Source of the DNA: Asticcacaulis machinosus | Lineage (GTDB): Bacteria > Pseudomonadota > Alphaproteobacteria > Caulobacterales > Caulobacteraceae | NCBI RefSeq assembly: GCF_028550435.1 | Contig: NZ_JAQQKV010000001.1 | Location: forward strand, 496,001-560,000 | DNA: 64,000 bases | Direction: 5' to 3' | Shown: positions 35,766 through 43,968 of the stretch, piece after piece | Numbering within the stretch: the first letter of the stretch is position 1 | How the letters are laid out: each line of letters starts with the position of its first letter | The notes under the pieces: model-generated | What the model was told of the DNA's origin: nothing | The model's input: the letters and a program-made list of their open reading frames with translations, nothing else | The model's database searches: none | Position numbers and translations under genes: made by a program

Positions 35766-35783
35766 CTCTCATGAGCTTGAGAG
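35766..35783 (+). terminator. Hairpin after tRNA-Cys
   Basis: CTCTCA and TGAGAG arms with a 6-base loop, followed by CCGTTTTGC, lie about 25 bases past the tRNA. It may end the tRNA transcript, but the T-run is short. Confidence 0.4.
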
Positions 35784-35854
35784 CCGTTTTGCTATGGCTG
35801 GAGTTTTGCTTAGACACGCGCCAGCACTGCGCGTCCATATCAAAACATTACAAT

Positions 35855-35871
35855 TGCACCCATAGGGTGCA
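35855..35871. repeat. Perfect inverted repeat upstream of the SGNH gene
   Basis: TGCACCC, ATA, GGGTGCA, followed by TTTTATAT. It lies about 40 bases before the SGNH hydrolase start, so it may be an operator or a weak terminator. Confidence 0.5.
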
Positions 35872-35912
35872 TTTTATATAATTAAAATCTAAAATACACA
35901 AATCGAGTCACT

Positions 35913-36638
35913 ATGCCCACATCCACACTCCCCACCCCTACAATTCCATTGAAGGCGCTCTCTTATCGTCTGCGTTTAGCATGGCTGCTTCTGCCGGCGT
36001 TTATATCCGCCACCGCGCTGGCCGGCGCAGTAGGATGGAAATTTGGCAAGGACAATGGCTTGGAGAACGCTCAGAAAAACCAGCCTATCGCCCATTTCCC
36101 GCAAAGGCTTAACGCCATAAAATCCCAAGCCGGTCAGATGGAGGCCAAATCCATTGTTTTTGGAGACAGCCTGACTGAGTTTGCAAAACTTGATACTCTC
36201 TGCGGAGCGCCTGTGCTTAACGCAGGCATCAGCGGCGCGACCATTCAGGACACCGCCGGATGGACCGACGATCTGATAGCCTCATCTAAGCGGCCTGAAC
36301 GTCTGATCTTTGCCCTTGGCACCAATAACGCCAAGACTCATTTAATTCAGGTGCAGCCGGTTGAGCAAACGCTTATGGCCTACCGCGCGCTCATTACCCG
36401 CTATCAGGGCTACGACATTGCTATTGCGACCATCCCTAATATCGGTGCCGCGGCCGCAGATCGTTTTGATCAGGCCTATATCGACACTCTGAACGCAGGG
36501 ATTCGCACCCTGGCGCATGAGACCGGTGCGACACTTATTGAACTGGGCCGCCCTATTCCTACGCATGACGGTGTGCACTTACAGCCCAGCGGCTACATTA
36601 CCTGGAACGCGCAAATGGCCAGCGTTTGCAAGGCATAA
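35913..36638 (+). CDS. SGNH/GDSL-family hydrolase, membrane-anchored or exported
   Basis: A 241-residue protein with an N-terminal hydrophobic segment (LAWLLLPAFISATALAGAVG). The SGNH blocks are visible: VFGDSLTEF (nucleophile Ser), NAGISGATI (Gly), FALGTNNAK (Asn) and HDGVHLQPSGY (Asp/His). These enzymes hydrolyse esters on lipids or glycans, often acetyl groups in the envelope. The substrate is unknown. It has only a weak ribosome binding site. Upstream DNA is AT-rich and carries an inverted repeat. Confidence 0.8.
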   Translation: MPTSTLPTPTIPLKALSYRLRLAWLLLPAFISATALAGAVGWKFGKDNGLENAQKNQPIAHFPQRLNAIKSQAGQMEAKSIVFGDSLTEFAKLDTLCGAPVLNAGISGATIQDTAGWTDDLIASSKRPERLIFALGTNNAKTHLIQVQPVEQTLMAYRALITRYQGYDIAIATIPNIGAAAADRFDQAYIDTLNAGIRTLAHETGATLIELGRPIPTHDGVHLQPSGYITWNAQMASVCKA

Positions 36639-36722
36639 CCTGCGCTGGCGGCAACGATTGATTTTAATGATAACGCCGATACGATATTCATATTTGATTA
36701 ACCCAAATCAGTCAGACAGGTA

Positions 36723-36746
36723 GTGTCTTTGCTTTTTTGAAGACAC
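36723..36746. other. Hairpin, possible part of a short RNA
   Basis: GTGTCTT (36723-36729) pairs with AAGACAC (36740-36746) over a T-rich loop. A terminator follows 20 bases later. It could be the 5' hairpin of a short RNA of about 70 nt or simply part of the hydrolase 3' UTR. Confidence 0.3.
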
Positions 36747-36765
36747 CCACCATCACCAAACTTTT

Positions 36766-36794
36766 AAAGCCCGAAGTCTCTTCGGGCTTTTTTT
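36766..36794 (+). terminator. Intrinsic terminator after the SGNH hydrolase
   Basis: AAAGCCCGAA and TTCGGGCTTT arms around a 5-base loop are followed by more T. It sits about 130 bases after the gene stop. Confidence 0.85.
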
Positions 36795-36922
36795 ATGTCT
36801 TGTTCGCAGATCAGATAAGCGCCTAAGTCCCGGAATATTGAAATTCGTGGATAATTTGAAACTTAGGCCTTGCGCGCGGCCCTGACAGCTTGCTATAGGG
36901 CGCTCCTTCGCTGCTGAAACAT

Positions 36923-36998
36923 TCCCCGGTAGCTCAGTTGGTAGAGCAGTCGACTGTTAATCGACTTGTCACAGGTTCGAGTCCTGTCCGGGGAGCCA
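36923..36998 (+). tRNA. tRNA-Asn (GTT)
   Basis: A 76-base cloverleaf with acceptor arms TCCCCGG and CCGGGGA. The anticodon is GTT in GACTGTTAATC, the D-loop is AGCTCAGTTGGTAGAGC, and the T-loop is GGTTCGAGTCC. CCA is encoded at 36996-36998. A TATAG box near 36893 with TTGCGC upstream is a possible promoter. Confidence 0.97.
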
Positions 36999-37041
36999 GC
37001 GTCCAACTTTCAAATATATTTATACGTTATTGGCTTTCGGG

Positions 37042-37887
37042 CTAATAAACAATCGTGGTTTGTGCCCCGCCACCCGGCAGGCTCCAGTCAACGCGCCACG
37101 CATTGCCGGTTTGCAACACTCTGTCAGTCGCGACTTCGGTGCTCACAATATCCACCTGGCGATTGTCGATAGCGCCTTCTGAGCGAGCTTCCAATGTCAC
37201 CGTCTGTCCGACCAGACTTTGACGAAGTGGCAATATGGTGTGATAAAGCCCTGTGTCATCAGCCTTAACGCGCGCAATGTCACTGCCATTTACCGCCAGT
37301 GACACCAAAGAGCCCGCTTTTGCACGCCCTGCCACAGCCACCCCTCCCCGCGAATCATAATCCACAACCGCCAGCAAAGGCGCATGAGGCGACAACGGCA
37401 GACTGGGCGATCCTGAGCGCATAAAAACGGCGCGCTCTGGCTGCGCCGGCGGCACAAACAACCGCCCCTCCGCCTTCATCAGCCGGCCAGATTCTTCCAT
37501 AGACACATCATAGAGGCTACCCTGAGCATTTCCGGGTAAATCCGCCTCAAACTCACCGCGGGTATTGGCGGTGACACCAAAGGCCTGCCCCTGCCCGCTG
37601 ATGAGGCGCACCCGGCCATCAGGCCGCGCTATACCGCTTATCCTGACGATACCGTTCTTACCGATGGCAACCGTCAGTATCTCAGGCGCCCGAACATAGC
37701 CCATATTCGTGGCCAGAAACGGCCCTTCGGCATTCGCCTGATTATCGCGGGGCTGACAGCCTGTTATCAGGCTGCTGACTGTCAGAAGACCTAGACAAAC
37801 AATGTACCGGACGGTCGGTTTCAGGATCGGTTTCAGGGCGGATGACAAGACCATAATATCCAGATCATAAGGCATAGACGTCACCAA
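37042..37887 (-). CDS. Lipoprotein of unknown function, possible Ig-like fold
   Basis: A 281-residue protein not recognised. A lipobox LITGC at about residue 44 follows a hydrophobic stretch, so it is probably anchored in the envelope. The rest is beta-rich with repeats of the kind VRISGIARPDGRVRLISGQG and VAVAGRAKAGSLVSLAVNGSD, each resembling a carboxypeptidase-regulatory or Ig-like module. GTG 37887 has GGAGG about 11 bases upstream; a later ATG (MPYDLDIM or MVLSS) would also be possible. It has no close gene partner. Confidence 0.5.
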   Translation of the reverse strand: MVTSMPYDLDIMVLSSALKPILKPTVRYIVCLGLLTVSSLITGCQPRDNQANAEGPFLATNMGYVRAPEILTVAIGKNGIVRISGIARPDGRVRLISGQGQAFGVTANTRGEFEADLPGNAQGSLYDVSMEESGRLMKAEGRLFVPPAQPERAVFMRSGSPSLPLSPHAPLLAVVDYDSRGGVAVAGRAKAGSLVSLAVNGSDIARVKADDTGLYHTILPLRQSLVGQTVTLEARSEGAIDNRQVDIVSTEVATDRVLQTGNAWRVDWSLPGGGAQTTIVY

Positions 37888-38031
37888 TAAAATAGCCTCC
37901 GACCAGCCTTTGTACGAATTAAGTTCTTTTAATTTTAAGCCTCTCGCCCCTACTATAAAGCATTAAGCTGTACCTGCGCCTTGAGTTTAAGCGGCGCAGT
38001 TTGTAAGGCGATGCGAAAGACAAGGAAAAAC

Positions 38032-38622
38032 ATGACGCATCAGGACATTAAAACCATCTGCCTTTATTGCGGGTCATCCGAGGGTGCAAATCCTCAATAT
38101 ATGCAGGCGGCACGTGAATTTGGGGCCCTTCTGGCCCAGACCAGATTAAAGCTCGTTTATGGCGGCGGCGATGTCGGCCTTATGGGCGCTGCGGCGCGCG
38201 CCGCTTACGACGCCGGGGGCAAGGTCAAGGGCATCATGCCGCGCTTTTTGCGCACCCGTGAGCGCCTGTTCGACGAAGTTGAAACCGTTGTCGTCGATTC
38301 CATGCACGAACGCAAAATGCTGATGTTTGAAGATTCCGATGCGTTCGTTGTATTTCCGGGCGGCGTAGGTACGCTTGAGGAAGTGATCGAATTGCTGTCA
38401 TGGCGGCGGCTGGATCTGCACAAAAAGCCAATCATCTTCTTCAATCAGAACGGCTACTGGGATCCGTTTTTCGACATGATCACCTACACGATCGGTCAGG
38501 GCTTCACCCCCGAAGCGTTCAAACGCACCTATATGAGCGTGGACAAGGTCTCGGATATACTTAAGGCCGTAAGCCATATGTCCACGCAGGATGAGGATAT
38601 CGACACACGCAAAGTGCTGTAA
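38032..38622 (+). CDS. LOG-family protein (TIGR00730), nucleotide phosphoribohydrolase
   Basis: A 196-residue Rossmann-like protein of the Lonely-Guy family, which cleaves the N-glycosidic bond of nucleoside monophosphates (cytokinin-type in plants, AMP or related in bacteria). Motifs are YCGSSEGANPQY, VYGGGDVGLMG and VFPGGVGTLEEV, with the catalytic Glu in the last. AAGGA lies before ATG 38032; an upstream TTG at 37981 would add 17 residues outside the family. Physiological substrate unknown. Confidence 0.85.
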   Translation: MTHQDIKTICLYCGSSEGANPQYMQAAREFGALLAQTRLKLVYGGGDVGLMGAAARAAYDAGGKVKGIMPRFLRTRERLFDEVETVVVDSMHERKMLMFEDSDAFVVFPGGVGTLEEVIELLSWRRLDLHKKPIIFFNQNGYWDPFFDMITYTIGQGFTPEAFKRTYMSVDKVSDILKAVSHMSTQDEDIDTRKVL

Positions 38623-38651
38623 ATAAATTCACTTGCGAAATGAAATTGTTT

Positions 38652-39101
38652 TTATCCGCAAGGCTTATAGGTGAAATCGACACTTCGGGATTGGCCATTA
38701 ACAACGCCCTCAATGCGCGCCGAGAGGCCGTTATCAGCCTTGCGATAAATAACACGCTGGGGAAAATCATGGGAGAGGCTCTCGAAAATCACCTCACCCT
38801 CGGCCTGGGATTTCACCGGAAAGCTGGCCTGAGCCTGTCCTGACGGGATCGCCGTAAAGGTCAGCACACCAGCAATCGCCTCAATGCGCATATGCTCATA
38901 ATTGCGTAATTTTCCGGCACGCAGCGTCTTGCCCGCGCCCATCAGGACACCACCGGATGGTGTGGTCCAATATTCTTCGACCACACGATCACCGTCTGCC
39001 TGAACCCAGCAACCGGTTATCCAGCCTAAGCTAGAGGCGCCTTCAGCATTGGCAGCACCGCCTAAAGCCGCGAAACCAATTGCAATCAGCAAGGCCTTCA
39101 T
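38652..39101 (-). CDS. DUF6265-like exported protein
   Basis: A 149-residue protein with a signal peptide ending NA-EG. The segment GWITGCWVQADGDRVVEEYW resembles DUF6265, a lipocalin-like small beta barrel of unknown function. Later motifs FESLSHDFPQRVIYRK and FTYKPCG also fit. No partner is obvious. Confidence 0.72.
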   Translation of the reverse strand: MKALLIAIGFAALGGAANAEGASSLGWITGCWVQADGDRVVEEYWTTPSGGVLMGAGKTLRAGKLRNYEHMRIEAIAGVLTFTAIPSGQAQASFPVKSQAEGEVIFESLSHDFPQRVIYRKADNGLSARIEGVVNGQSRSVDFTYKPCG

Positions 39102-39163
39102 ATCACCCTCCGTTTCCAGTCAGGGTAACGCCCTTACAGGTCATCTGCCAAGGCATTAAACGC

Positions 39164-40510
39164 TTAGGCCGCGACTCCCAAGCGCTTGGCGATCTTTTCA
39201 CGGCCAATCAGGAACGACAAAGCCCCCATGTCCGGGCCATGCGGCTTACCGGTCAGGGCCAGACGTAGCGGCATGAACAGTGTCTTACCCTTGGCACCGG
39301 TGGCGTCCTTAATGGCTGACGTCCACGCGCTCCAGCTATCACGACCGTAGTCGGTCGGCAACAGCTCCAACGCCTTTGCCGCAAAGCCCTCATCTTCAAT
39401 GACGGTTGCCACATCATCACGGACAATTGCGGCCCATTCAACGGCGTCGGCAAACTTATGCAGGTTCGGCTTTATGGTATCCCAGAACAACTCGCCCAGA
39501 TTGGCGCTAAGCGCTTCCAGACGGGGATTCGCCTCGGCATAGGACATAGCTTGCAAAACACCAGCATTTAGTCGCATCAGGTCATCAAAGTCATAACGCG
39601 CCGGGGCCCGGCCCATCTTGGCGAAATCCTGAGCCTCAGCCAGAACCTCCAGCGACGGCGCAACCTCCAGCGGGTCGGACGTGCCAATCTTGGCCAGATG
39701 CGACGTAATCGCCAAGGGCTCCAAGCCATCTTCACGCATCTGGGAAATCGACATAGACCCCAGACGCTTCGACAGCCCCTCACCATCCGCCCCGACCAAC
39801 AAAGTCATATGGGCAAAGGTCGGTAGAGGTGCCCCCCCGAAAAAGGCCGATAAGGCCTCAAAAATCTCAATCTGCGTACCGGTATTGGCGACATGATCTT
39901 CGCCGCGGATGACATGGGTGATCTTCATGTCGATGTCATCGACCACCGACGGCAAGGTGTAGAGAAACGCACCGTCTTCGCGGATCAGCACCGGATCAGA
40001 CATGGAGGTCGTGTCGACCTCACAATGCCCACGCACCAGATCTTCCCAGGCAACGCGCTTGCCATCCAGCTTAAAGCGCCAGTGCGGCTTACGACCCTCG
40101 GCTTCAAAGGCGGCTTTTTCAGCCTCAGTAAGCTTAAGCGCGGCGCGATCATAGACCGGCGGCAGGCCGCGCGATAGCTGCACCTTGCGGCGGCGATCCA
40201 ATTCATCGGCGGTTTCATAGCAGGCATAAAGACGGCTATCGGCTTTCAGCGCATCGGCGGCCTTTTGATAGATATCAAAGCGCTTGGATTGGTTGTAACG
40301 CTCATCCCAGTTGAGCCCCAGCCATTTGAGGTCGGTCTCGATCAGGTCTTCGTTTTCCTTGGTGGAGCGCTCAAGGTCGGTATCGTCGATCCGCAGCACG
40401 AAAAGGCCCTGCTGCTTCTTCGCGAACAACCAGTTGATCAGGGCGGCGCGAACATTGCCGGCGTGGATACGGCCGGTCGGCGAAGGGGCAAAGCGTACCT
40501 TAACGGTCAT
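39164..40510 (-). CDS. gltX: Glutamate--tRNA ligase
   Basis: A 448-residue class I synthetase. The HIGH-type motif appears as PSPTGRIHAGNVRAALINW and the KMSKS-type motif as GEGLSKRLGSMS. Length and layout match bacterial GluRS; alphaproteobacteria often hold two GluRS genes, and this one may charge tRNA-Glu or also tRNA-Gln. Specificity cannot be judged from the sequence alone. Confidence 0.92.
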   Translation of the reverse strand: MTVKVRFAPSPTGRIHAGNVRAALINWLFAKKQQGLFVLRIDDTDLERSTKENEDLIETDLKWLGLNWDERYNQSKRFDIYQKAADALKADSRLYACYETADELDRRRKVQLSRGLPPVYDRAALKLTEAEKAAFEAEGRKPHWRFKLDGKRVAWEDLVRGHCEVDTTSMSDPVLIREDGAFLYTLPSVVDDIDMKITHVIRGEDHVANTGTQIEIFEALSAFFGGAPLPTFAHMTLLVGADGEGLSKRLGSMSISQMREDGLEPLAITSHLAKIGTSDPLEVAPSLEVLAEAQDFAKMGRAPARYDFDDLMRLNAGVLQAMSYAEANPRLEALSANLGELFWDTIKPNLHKFADAVEWAAIVRDDVATVIEDEGFAAKALELLPTDYGRDSWSAWTSAIKDATGAKGKTLFMPLRLALTGKPHGPDMGALSFLIGREKIAKRLGVAA

Positions 40511-40606
40511 GGGGGATAGTCTCTGGGTTACAGTCCAAAATCAAGGGACTTCCCATACGCTTTAAGGTGGCGATTTTAAAGGCCTAATTGGGATTGTTTT
40601 TAAAAC

Positions 40607-41035
40607 CTAATCGTCACGGTGAACGCGCTCACGGCGCTCATGACGCTCCTGAGCCTCAATGCTGAGGGTCGCGGTCGGGCGGGCTTCAAGTCGGGCCAAA
40701 CCGATCGGCTCACCGGTTTCTTCACAAAAGCCGTAAGACTGATCATCAACGCGACTGATGGCTTCTTCGATTTTGGAAATCAGTTTGCGTTGACGGTCAC
40801 GAGTGCGCAGTTCCAGCGCGCGATCCGATTCCGATGACGCACGGTCAACCAGGTCGGGATGGTTCTCGGTTTCTTTTTGCATGGTGTTGACGGTCTCTTT
40901 CGAGCCGCGCAGGATATCTTCCTTCCATTCCACCAGCTTTTTACGGAAATAGGCCAACTGACGCTCGCTCATATACTCTTCGCCGTCAGACGGTTTGTAC
41001 CCCTCACCCTTAACCTGAATATCGAGTGTACTCAT
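40607..41035 (-). CDS. dksA: DksA-family RNA polymerase-binding regulator
   Basis: A 142-residue protein. A long coiled hairpin (residues 25-100) that would enter the RNA polymerase secondary channel leads to the C-terminal GFCEETGEPIGLARLEARPT. Only one of the four zinc-finger cysteines remains, as in cysteine-lite DksA homologues known from other alphaproteobacteria. Works with ppGpp in the stringent response. The C-terminal tail is strongly charged (QERHERRERVHRDD). A 234-base upstream gap to 41269 holds no clear promoter. Confidence 0.88.
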   Translation of the reverse strand: MSTLDIQVKGEGYKPSDGEEYMSERQLAYFRKKLVEWKEDILRGSKETVNTMQKETENHPDLVDRASSESDRALELRTRDRQRKLISKIEEAISRVDDQSYGFCEETGEPIGLARLEARPTATLSIEAQERHERRERVHRDD

Positions 41036-41269
41036 AAGACCTGCACTCCGAATCTAACTGTTAAGTCCCCAAAGGTCTCAACAGACCCCAAACCATTTAG
41101 CTCCGGCTGCAAACATCACGCCACAAACCGGTCAGCCCTTTTTTAGGCGGCTTATAGACACCGGAGTAAGACGATTCAATGACTTTGCGCAGGATTTTTT
41201 CACATGGGATACAATAGGCCGCCGTGTTGAGGCGTCCGGTATAGCTAACCCATTCATTGCTATGAAAAT

Positions 41270-41707
41270 TTAGCTTAAGCCGCGTTTAGCCAGTTCAACC
41301 AGCGCCCGCGTTTCAATATGATCCAGAACCGCCTGAAGTTTCTCATCTTCGACGCCCTCGCGCCGATCCGAGATCATGGTTTTTAGATTAAGCAAGGTGG
41401 CGTCCGCCAGAGTGCCATCCAGAAGCGAGACCTTAACGTCCTCCAGCACATCCAGAATGTCATTGGCCCGGCGGATCTGACGGCGCCTGCGTCCCGTCAA
41501 TACGTCTTCTTCCGCCTGCAACGCCAAAAGCGCATCAATGCCGCCCACACCAAAAGCCCCGGCGGCGGGCGCTGCACCGGCTGCCGATCCCGCACCTTGG
41601 GTTGAACTGCCTTTCGATAAGGAAAACCCATCACCACCAGCACGCTTGACGCCGCCTGTCGTCGCAGAAGCGCTTAAACCTTGAGAGGGATTGATCCTGA
41701 GCGTCAT
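41270..41707 (-). CDS. fliX: Flagellar assembly regulator FliX
   Basis: A 145-residue protein. A flexible Gly/Ala N-terminal half leads to GVGGIDALLALQ, RRRRQIRRANDILDVLEDVK and the C-terminal IETRALVELAKRGL, a close match to Caulobacter FliX. FliX couples basal-body assembly to the sigma-54 activator FlbD. The frame extends to 41815, but ATG 41707 matches the Caulobacter start. It is divergent from flgI, as in Caulobacter. Confidence 0.88.
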   Translation of the reverse strand: MTLRINPSQGLSASATTGGVKRAGGDGFSLSKGSSTQGAGSAAGAAPAAGAFGVGGIDALLALQAEEDVLTGRRRRQIRRANDILDVLEDVKVSLLDGTLADATLLNLKTMISDRREGVEDEKLQAVLDHIETRALVELAKRGLS

Positions 41708-41848
41708 CGCCAAAAACACCTGTACTATGGATGAAATATGCTCAGGCCTTATGCCTGCTTTCAAAAAGCGTCCGCTTTCGGGGCGCAGGATCATAGTCCT
41801 TATGCCATAGGCCAATATTTCCCTGTGATGGTAACTTTGACGTTAATA

Positions 41849-41868
41849 TCCGGGCAAATTTTTCCCAA
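41849..41868. promoter_or_regulatory. Candidate FlbD (ftr-type) enhancer site
   Basis: The site centred on CCGGGCAAATTTTTCCC is an imperfect inverted repeat that resembles the Caulobacter ftr motif bound by FlbD. It lies about 70-90 bases upstream of the flgI sigma-54 element. Inference from recalled consensus. Confidence 0.4.
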
Positions 41869-41935
41869 CACGGCCACAGCGCGCCAATTAACCAATTTAT
41901 ACGCTGTTTTTATTAAGAAAATTCACATCACCAAT

Positions 41936-41951
41936 TGGCACAAACTTCGCA
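41936..41951 (+). promoter_or_regulatory. Sigma-54 promoter of flgI
   Basis: TTGGCACAAACTTCGCA has GG and GC separated by exactly 10 bases, as required for the -24/-12 elements, and TGGCAC is perfect. Transcription would start near 41962, about 25 bases before the flgI start. Confidence 0.75.
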
Positions 41952-41986
41952 TAGCCCCTTCCAACTAATGTAAGGTTTAGGTGATT

Positions 41987-43102
41987 ATGCGCTTTTTCAC
42001 GTCCATCCTACCTCGATTGCTGCTTTTATCCACGGCGCTTTTGACCTTTGCTGCACCGGGTTTCGCGGCGTCCCGCATCAAGGACATTGTCGATGTCGAA
42101 GGCGTGCGCAAAAATCAGCTTATCGGCTATGGCATCGTCGTCGGCCTGAACGGCACTGGCGACAGTGTGCGAAATGCGCCCTTCACCAAGCAAAGCCTTG
42201 AGGCCATGCTGGAGCGGCTTGGGGTCAATGTCCGTGATGCAAATCTGAACGTTAAAAACGTCGCTGCGGTTATGGTGACGGCGGAACTGCCCGCCTTTTC
42301 GGCATCTGGCTCACGCATGGATGTATCGGTGTCGGCTATGGGTGACGCCAAAAGCCTTTTGGGCGGCACATTATTAGTGACCCCGCTTCTCGGTGCTGAC
42401 GGTGAAGCCTATGCGGTCGCGCAAGGTACCGTTCAGACCGGTTCAATCTCAGCCGGCGGCGCATCGGGCTCCTCCATAACAAAGGGCGTGCCGACGTCCG
42501 GCCGCATCGCTTCGGGCGGGATTGTTGAGCGCGAAATTGCTTTTGACCTCAATGCCATGCCGGTTGTGCGCCTGACGCTTAAAAATCCGGATTTTACGAC
42601 CTCAAAACGCATCGCCTCGGCTATCAATGCCAGCTATCCCGGATCGGCTTTTGCGGATAACCCCACCATCGTGTCGCTGAAAGCGCCGCAGGGCGCCAAT
42701 ATGATGAACTTCATCACCGATATCGAACAGATGAGTGTCAATGTCGATACGCCTGCCAAAGTGGTGATCGATGAAGTCAACGGCGTCATCGTCATGGGCG
42801 AAAACGTCCGCGTCTCCCGTGTCGCCATCGCTCAGGGCAATCTGACGATATCGGTTCAGGAGCAACCGTTCGCCAGCCAACCGGCACCATTTAGCCAGGG
42901 GCAGACCGCGCTCGTCCCCGACTCTCAGGTCTCAATTGATGAGGAAAAGGGCAAGAAGCTTTACGATCTCAAGGCTACAACCTCCCTCAGTGATCTGATC
43001 GAGGGTCTGAATGCGCTGGGCGTGTCACCACGCGACATGATCTCGATCCTGCAAGCCATCAAAACCTCTGGTGCCCTGCAAGCCGATATCGAGGTGATGT
43101 AA
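41987..43102 (+). CDS. flgI: Flagellar P-ring protein
   Basis: A 371-residue protein forming the P-ring in the periplasmic peptidoglycan layer. The signal peptide ends FAAPGFA-AS and is followed by RIKDIVDVEGVRKNQLIGYG. The C-terminal LIEGLNALGVSPRDMISILQAI is typical. ATG 41987 is preferred; a GTG at 41981 would add two residues. The stop TAA overlaps the next gene's ATG (TAATG). Confidence 0.96.
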   Translation: MRFFTSILPRLLLLSTALLTFAAPGFAASRIKDIVDVEGVRKNQLIGYGIVVGLNGTGDSVRNAPFTKQSLEAMLERLGVNVRDANLNVKNVAAVMVTAELPAFSASGSRMDVSVSAMGDAKSLLGGTLLVTPLLGADGEAYAVAQGTVQTGSISAGGASGSSITKGVPTSGRIASGGIVEREIAFDLNAMPVVRLTLKNPDFTTSKRIASAINASYPGSAFADNPTIVSLKAPQGANMMNFITDIEQMSVNVDTPAKVVIDEVNGVIVMGENVRVSRVAIAQGNLTISVQEQPFASQPAPFSQGQTALVPDSQVSIDEEKGKKLYDLKATTSLSDLIEGLNALGVSPRDMISILQAIKTSGALQADIEVM

Positions 43103-43440
43103 TGAATTTAACCAGTAACGCCCTTCTCAGCCTGCAAGGCCAAAATACAGACGCAAAGATTGCGGCCGTTGGGGATCAGGCAAAATCGGCCAATCAGGCG
43201 CGCGCTCAAAAGACCGGGCAAGAGTTTGAAACCATGGTTCTGTCGGCCATGCTACAGTCTATGTTCCAAGGCGTTGGTGATACGGACGGCCTGTTCGGCG
43301 GCGGCGAAGGCGAAGAAGCCTTCAAATCCTTTTACACCGAAGCCATCGCCAAGCAGACCGCCCTTCATGGCGGCATCGGTATTTCTGACGCCATTCAAAA
43401 ACAACTGCTGCAACTTCAGGAGGCCAAGGCCGCGTCATGA
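43102..43440 (+). CDS. flgJ: Rod-binding protein (FlgJ N-terminal type)
   Basis: A 112-residue protein corresponding to the rod-capping half of FlgJ, with no muramidase domain, as usual in alphaproteobacteria. Landmarks are QEFETMVLSAMLQSMFQG and FGGGEGEEAFKSFYTEAIAKQ. Overlaps flgI by one base and the next gene by 4 bases (ATGA), so all three are translationally coupled. Confidence 0.85.
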   Translation: MNLTSNALLSLQGQNTDAKIAAVGDQAKSANQARAQKTGQEFETMVLSAMLQSMFQGVGDTDGLFGGGEGEEAFKSFYTEAIAKQTALHGGIGISDAIQKQLLQLQEAKAAS

Positions 43441-43877
43441 CCCTTTCAGCTAACAACGCCTCTGATCGTGCCCGCCAGATTCTAGGGCTCACTGAACGCC
43501 TTGGGACACGTCTGGCATCAGAGACGGCCGCCCTGGAGGCTCATCGCCCGCAGGATATCCACGCCAGCATCGAAGAAACCCGCCAGTTATCCAACCTGTA
43601 TCGGATGGAAACCGCGCGTCTGAAAGCCGACCCAACCCTGCTGTCAGGCCTGAGCGATGACATGAAATCTCAGTTGCGAACCGCAACCGAAACTTTCATG
43701 GCTATCGCCAAACGTCACTCTATTGCTGTTGAGGCCGCCCGTACCGTCACCGAAGGTATATTGCACACCATCGCCACTGATATTTCCGAACGCAAGGCGC
43801 AAGGGGCAAGCTACGGCCCGGGCGCGCGGCAAGTGTATCGTGACCCGACATCCCTTAACCTGACTCACAGGGCATAA
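43437..43877 (+). CDS. FlgN-like flagellar protein
   Basis: A 146-residue helical protein probably acting with the flagellar export or rod apparatus. The first ~100 residues, rich in Ala, Arg, Leu and Glu, resemble FlgN/FlbY-type proteins. HASIEETRQLSNLYRME and ILHTIATDISERKAQ are the strongest segments. Third gene of the flgI operon; in Caulobacter a small gene of this type sits at the same place, but the name is from memory. Function is inferred from position. Confidence 0.6.
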   Translation: MTLSANNASDRARQILGLTERLGTRLASETAALEAHRPQDIHASIEETRQLSNLYRMETARLKADPTLLSGLSDDMKSQLRTATETFMAIAKRHSIAVEAARTVTEGILHTIATDISERKAQGASYGPGARQVYRDPTSLNLTHRA

Positions 43878-43968
43878 TTGCTATAAAATAGAGTCATGCT
43901 GACACTTTTGGTCAGTGCCAAACCGTCCTATATAGACTTCTTACCGACAAACCGGACTATAGGACTTC

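Noticed and set aside
43878-43968. SOS box before uvrA
   Set aside because: No GTTC-N7-GTTC or equivalent is present; only a short CTGAC/GTCAG repeat is seen.
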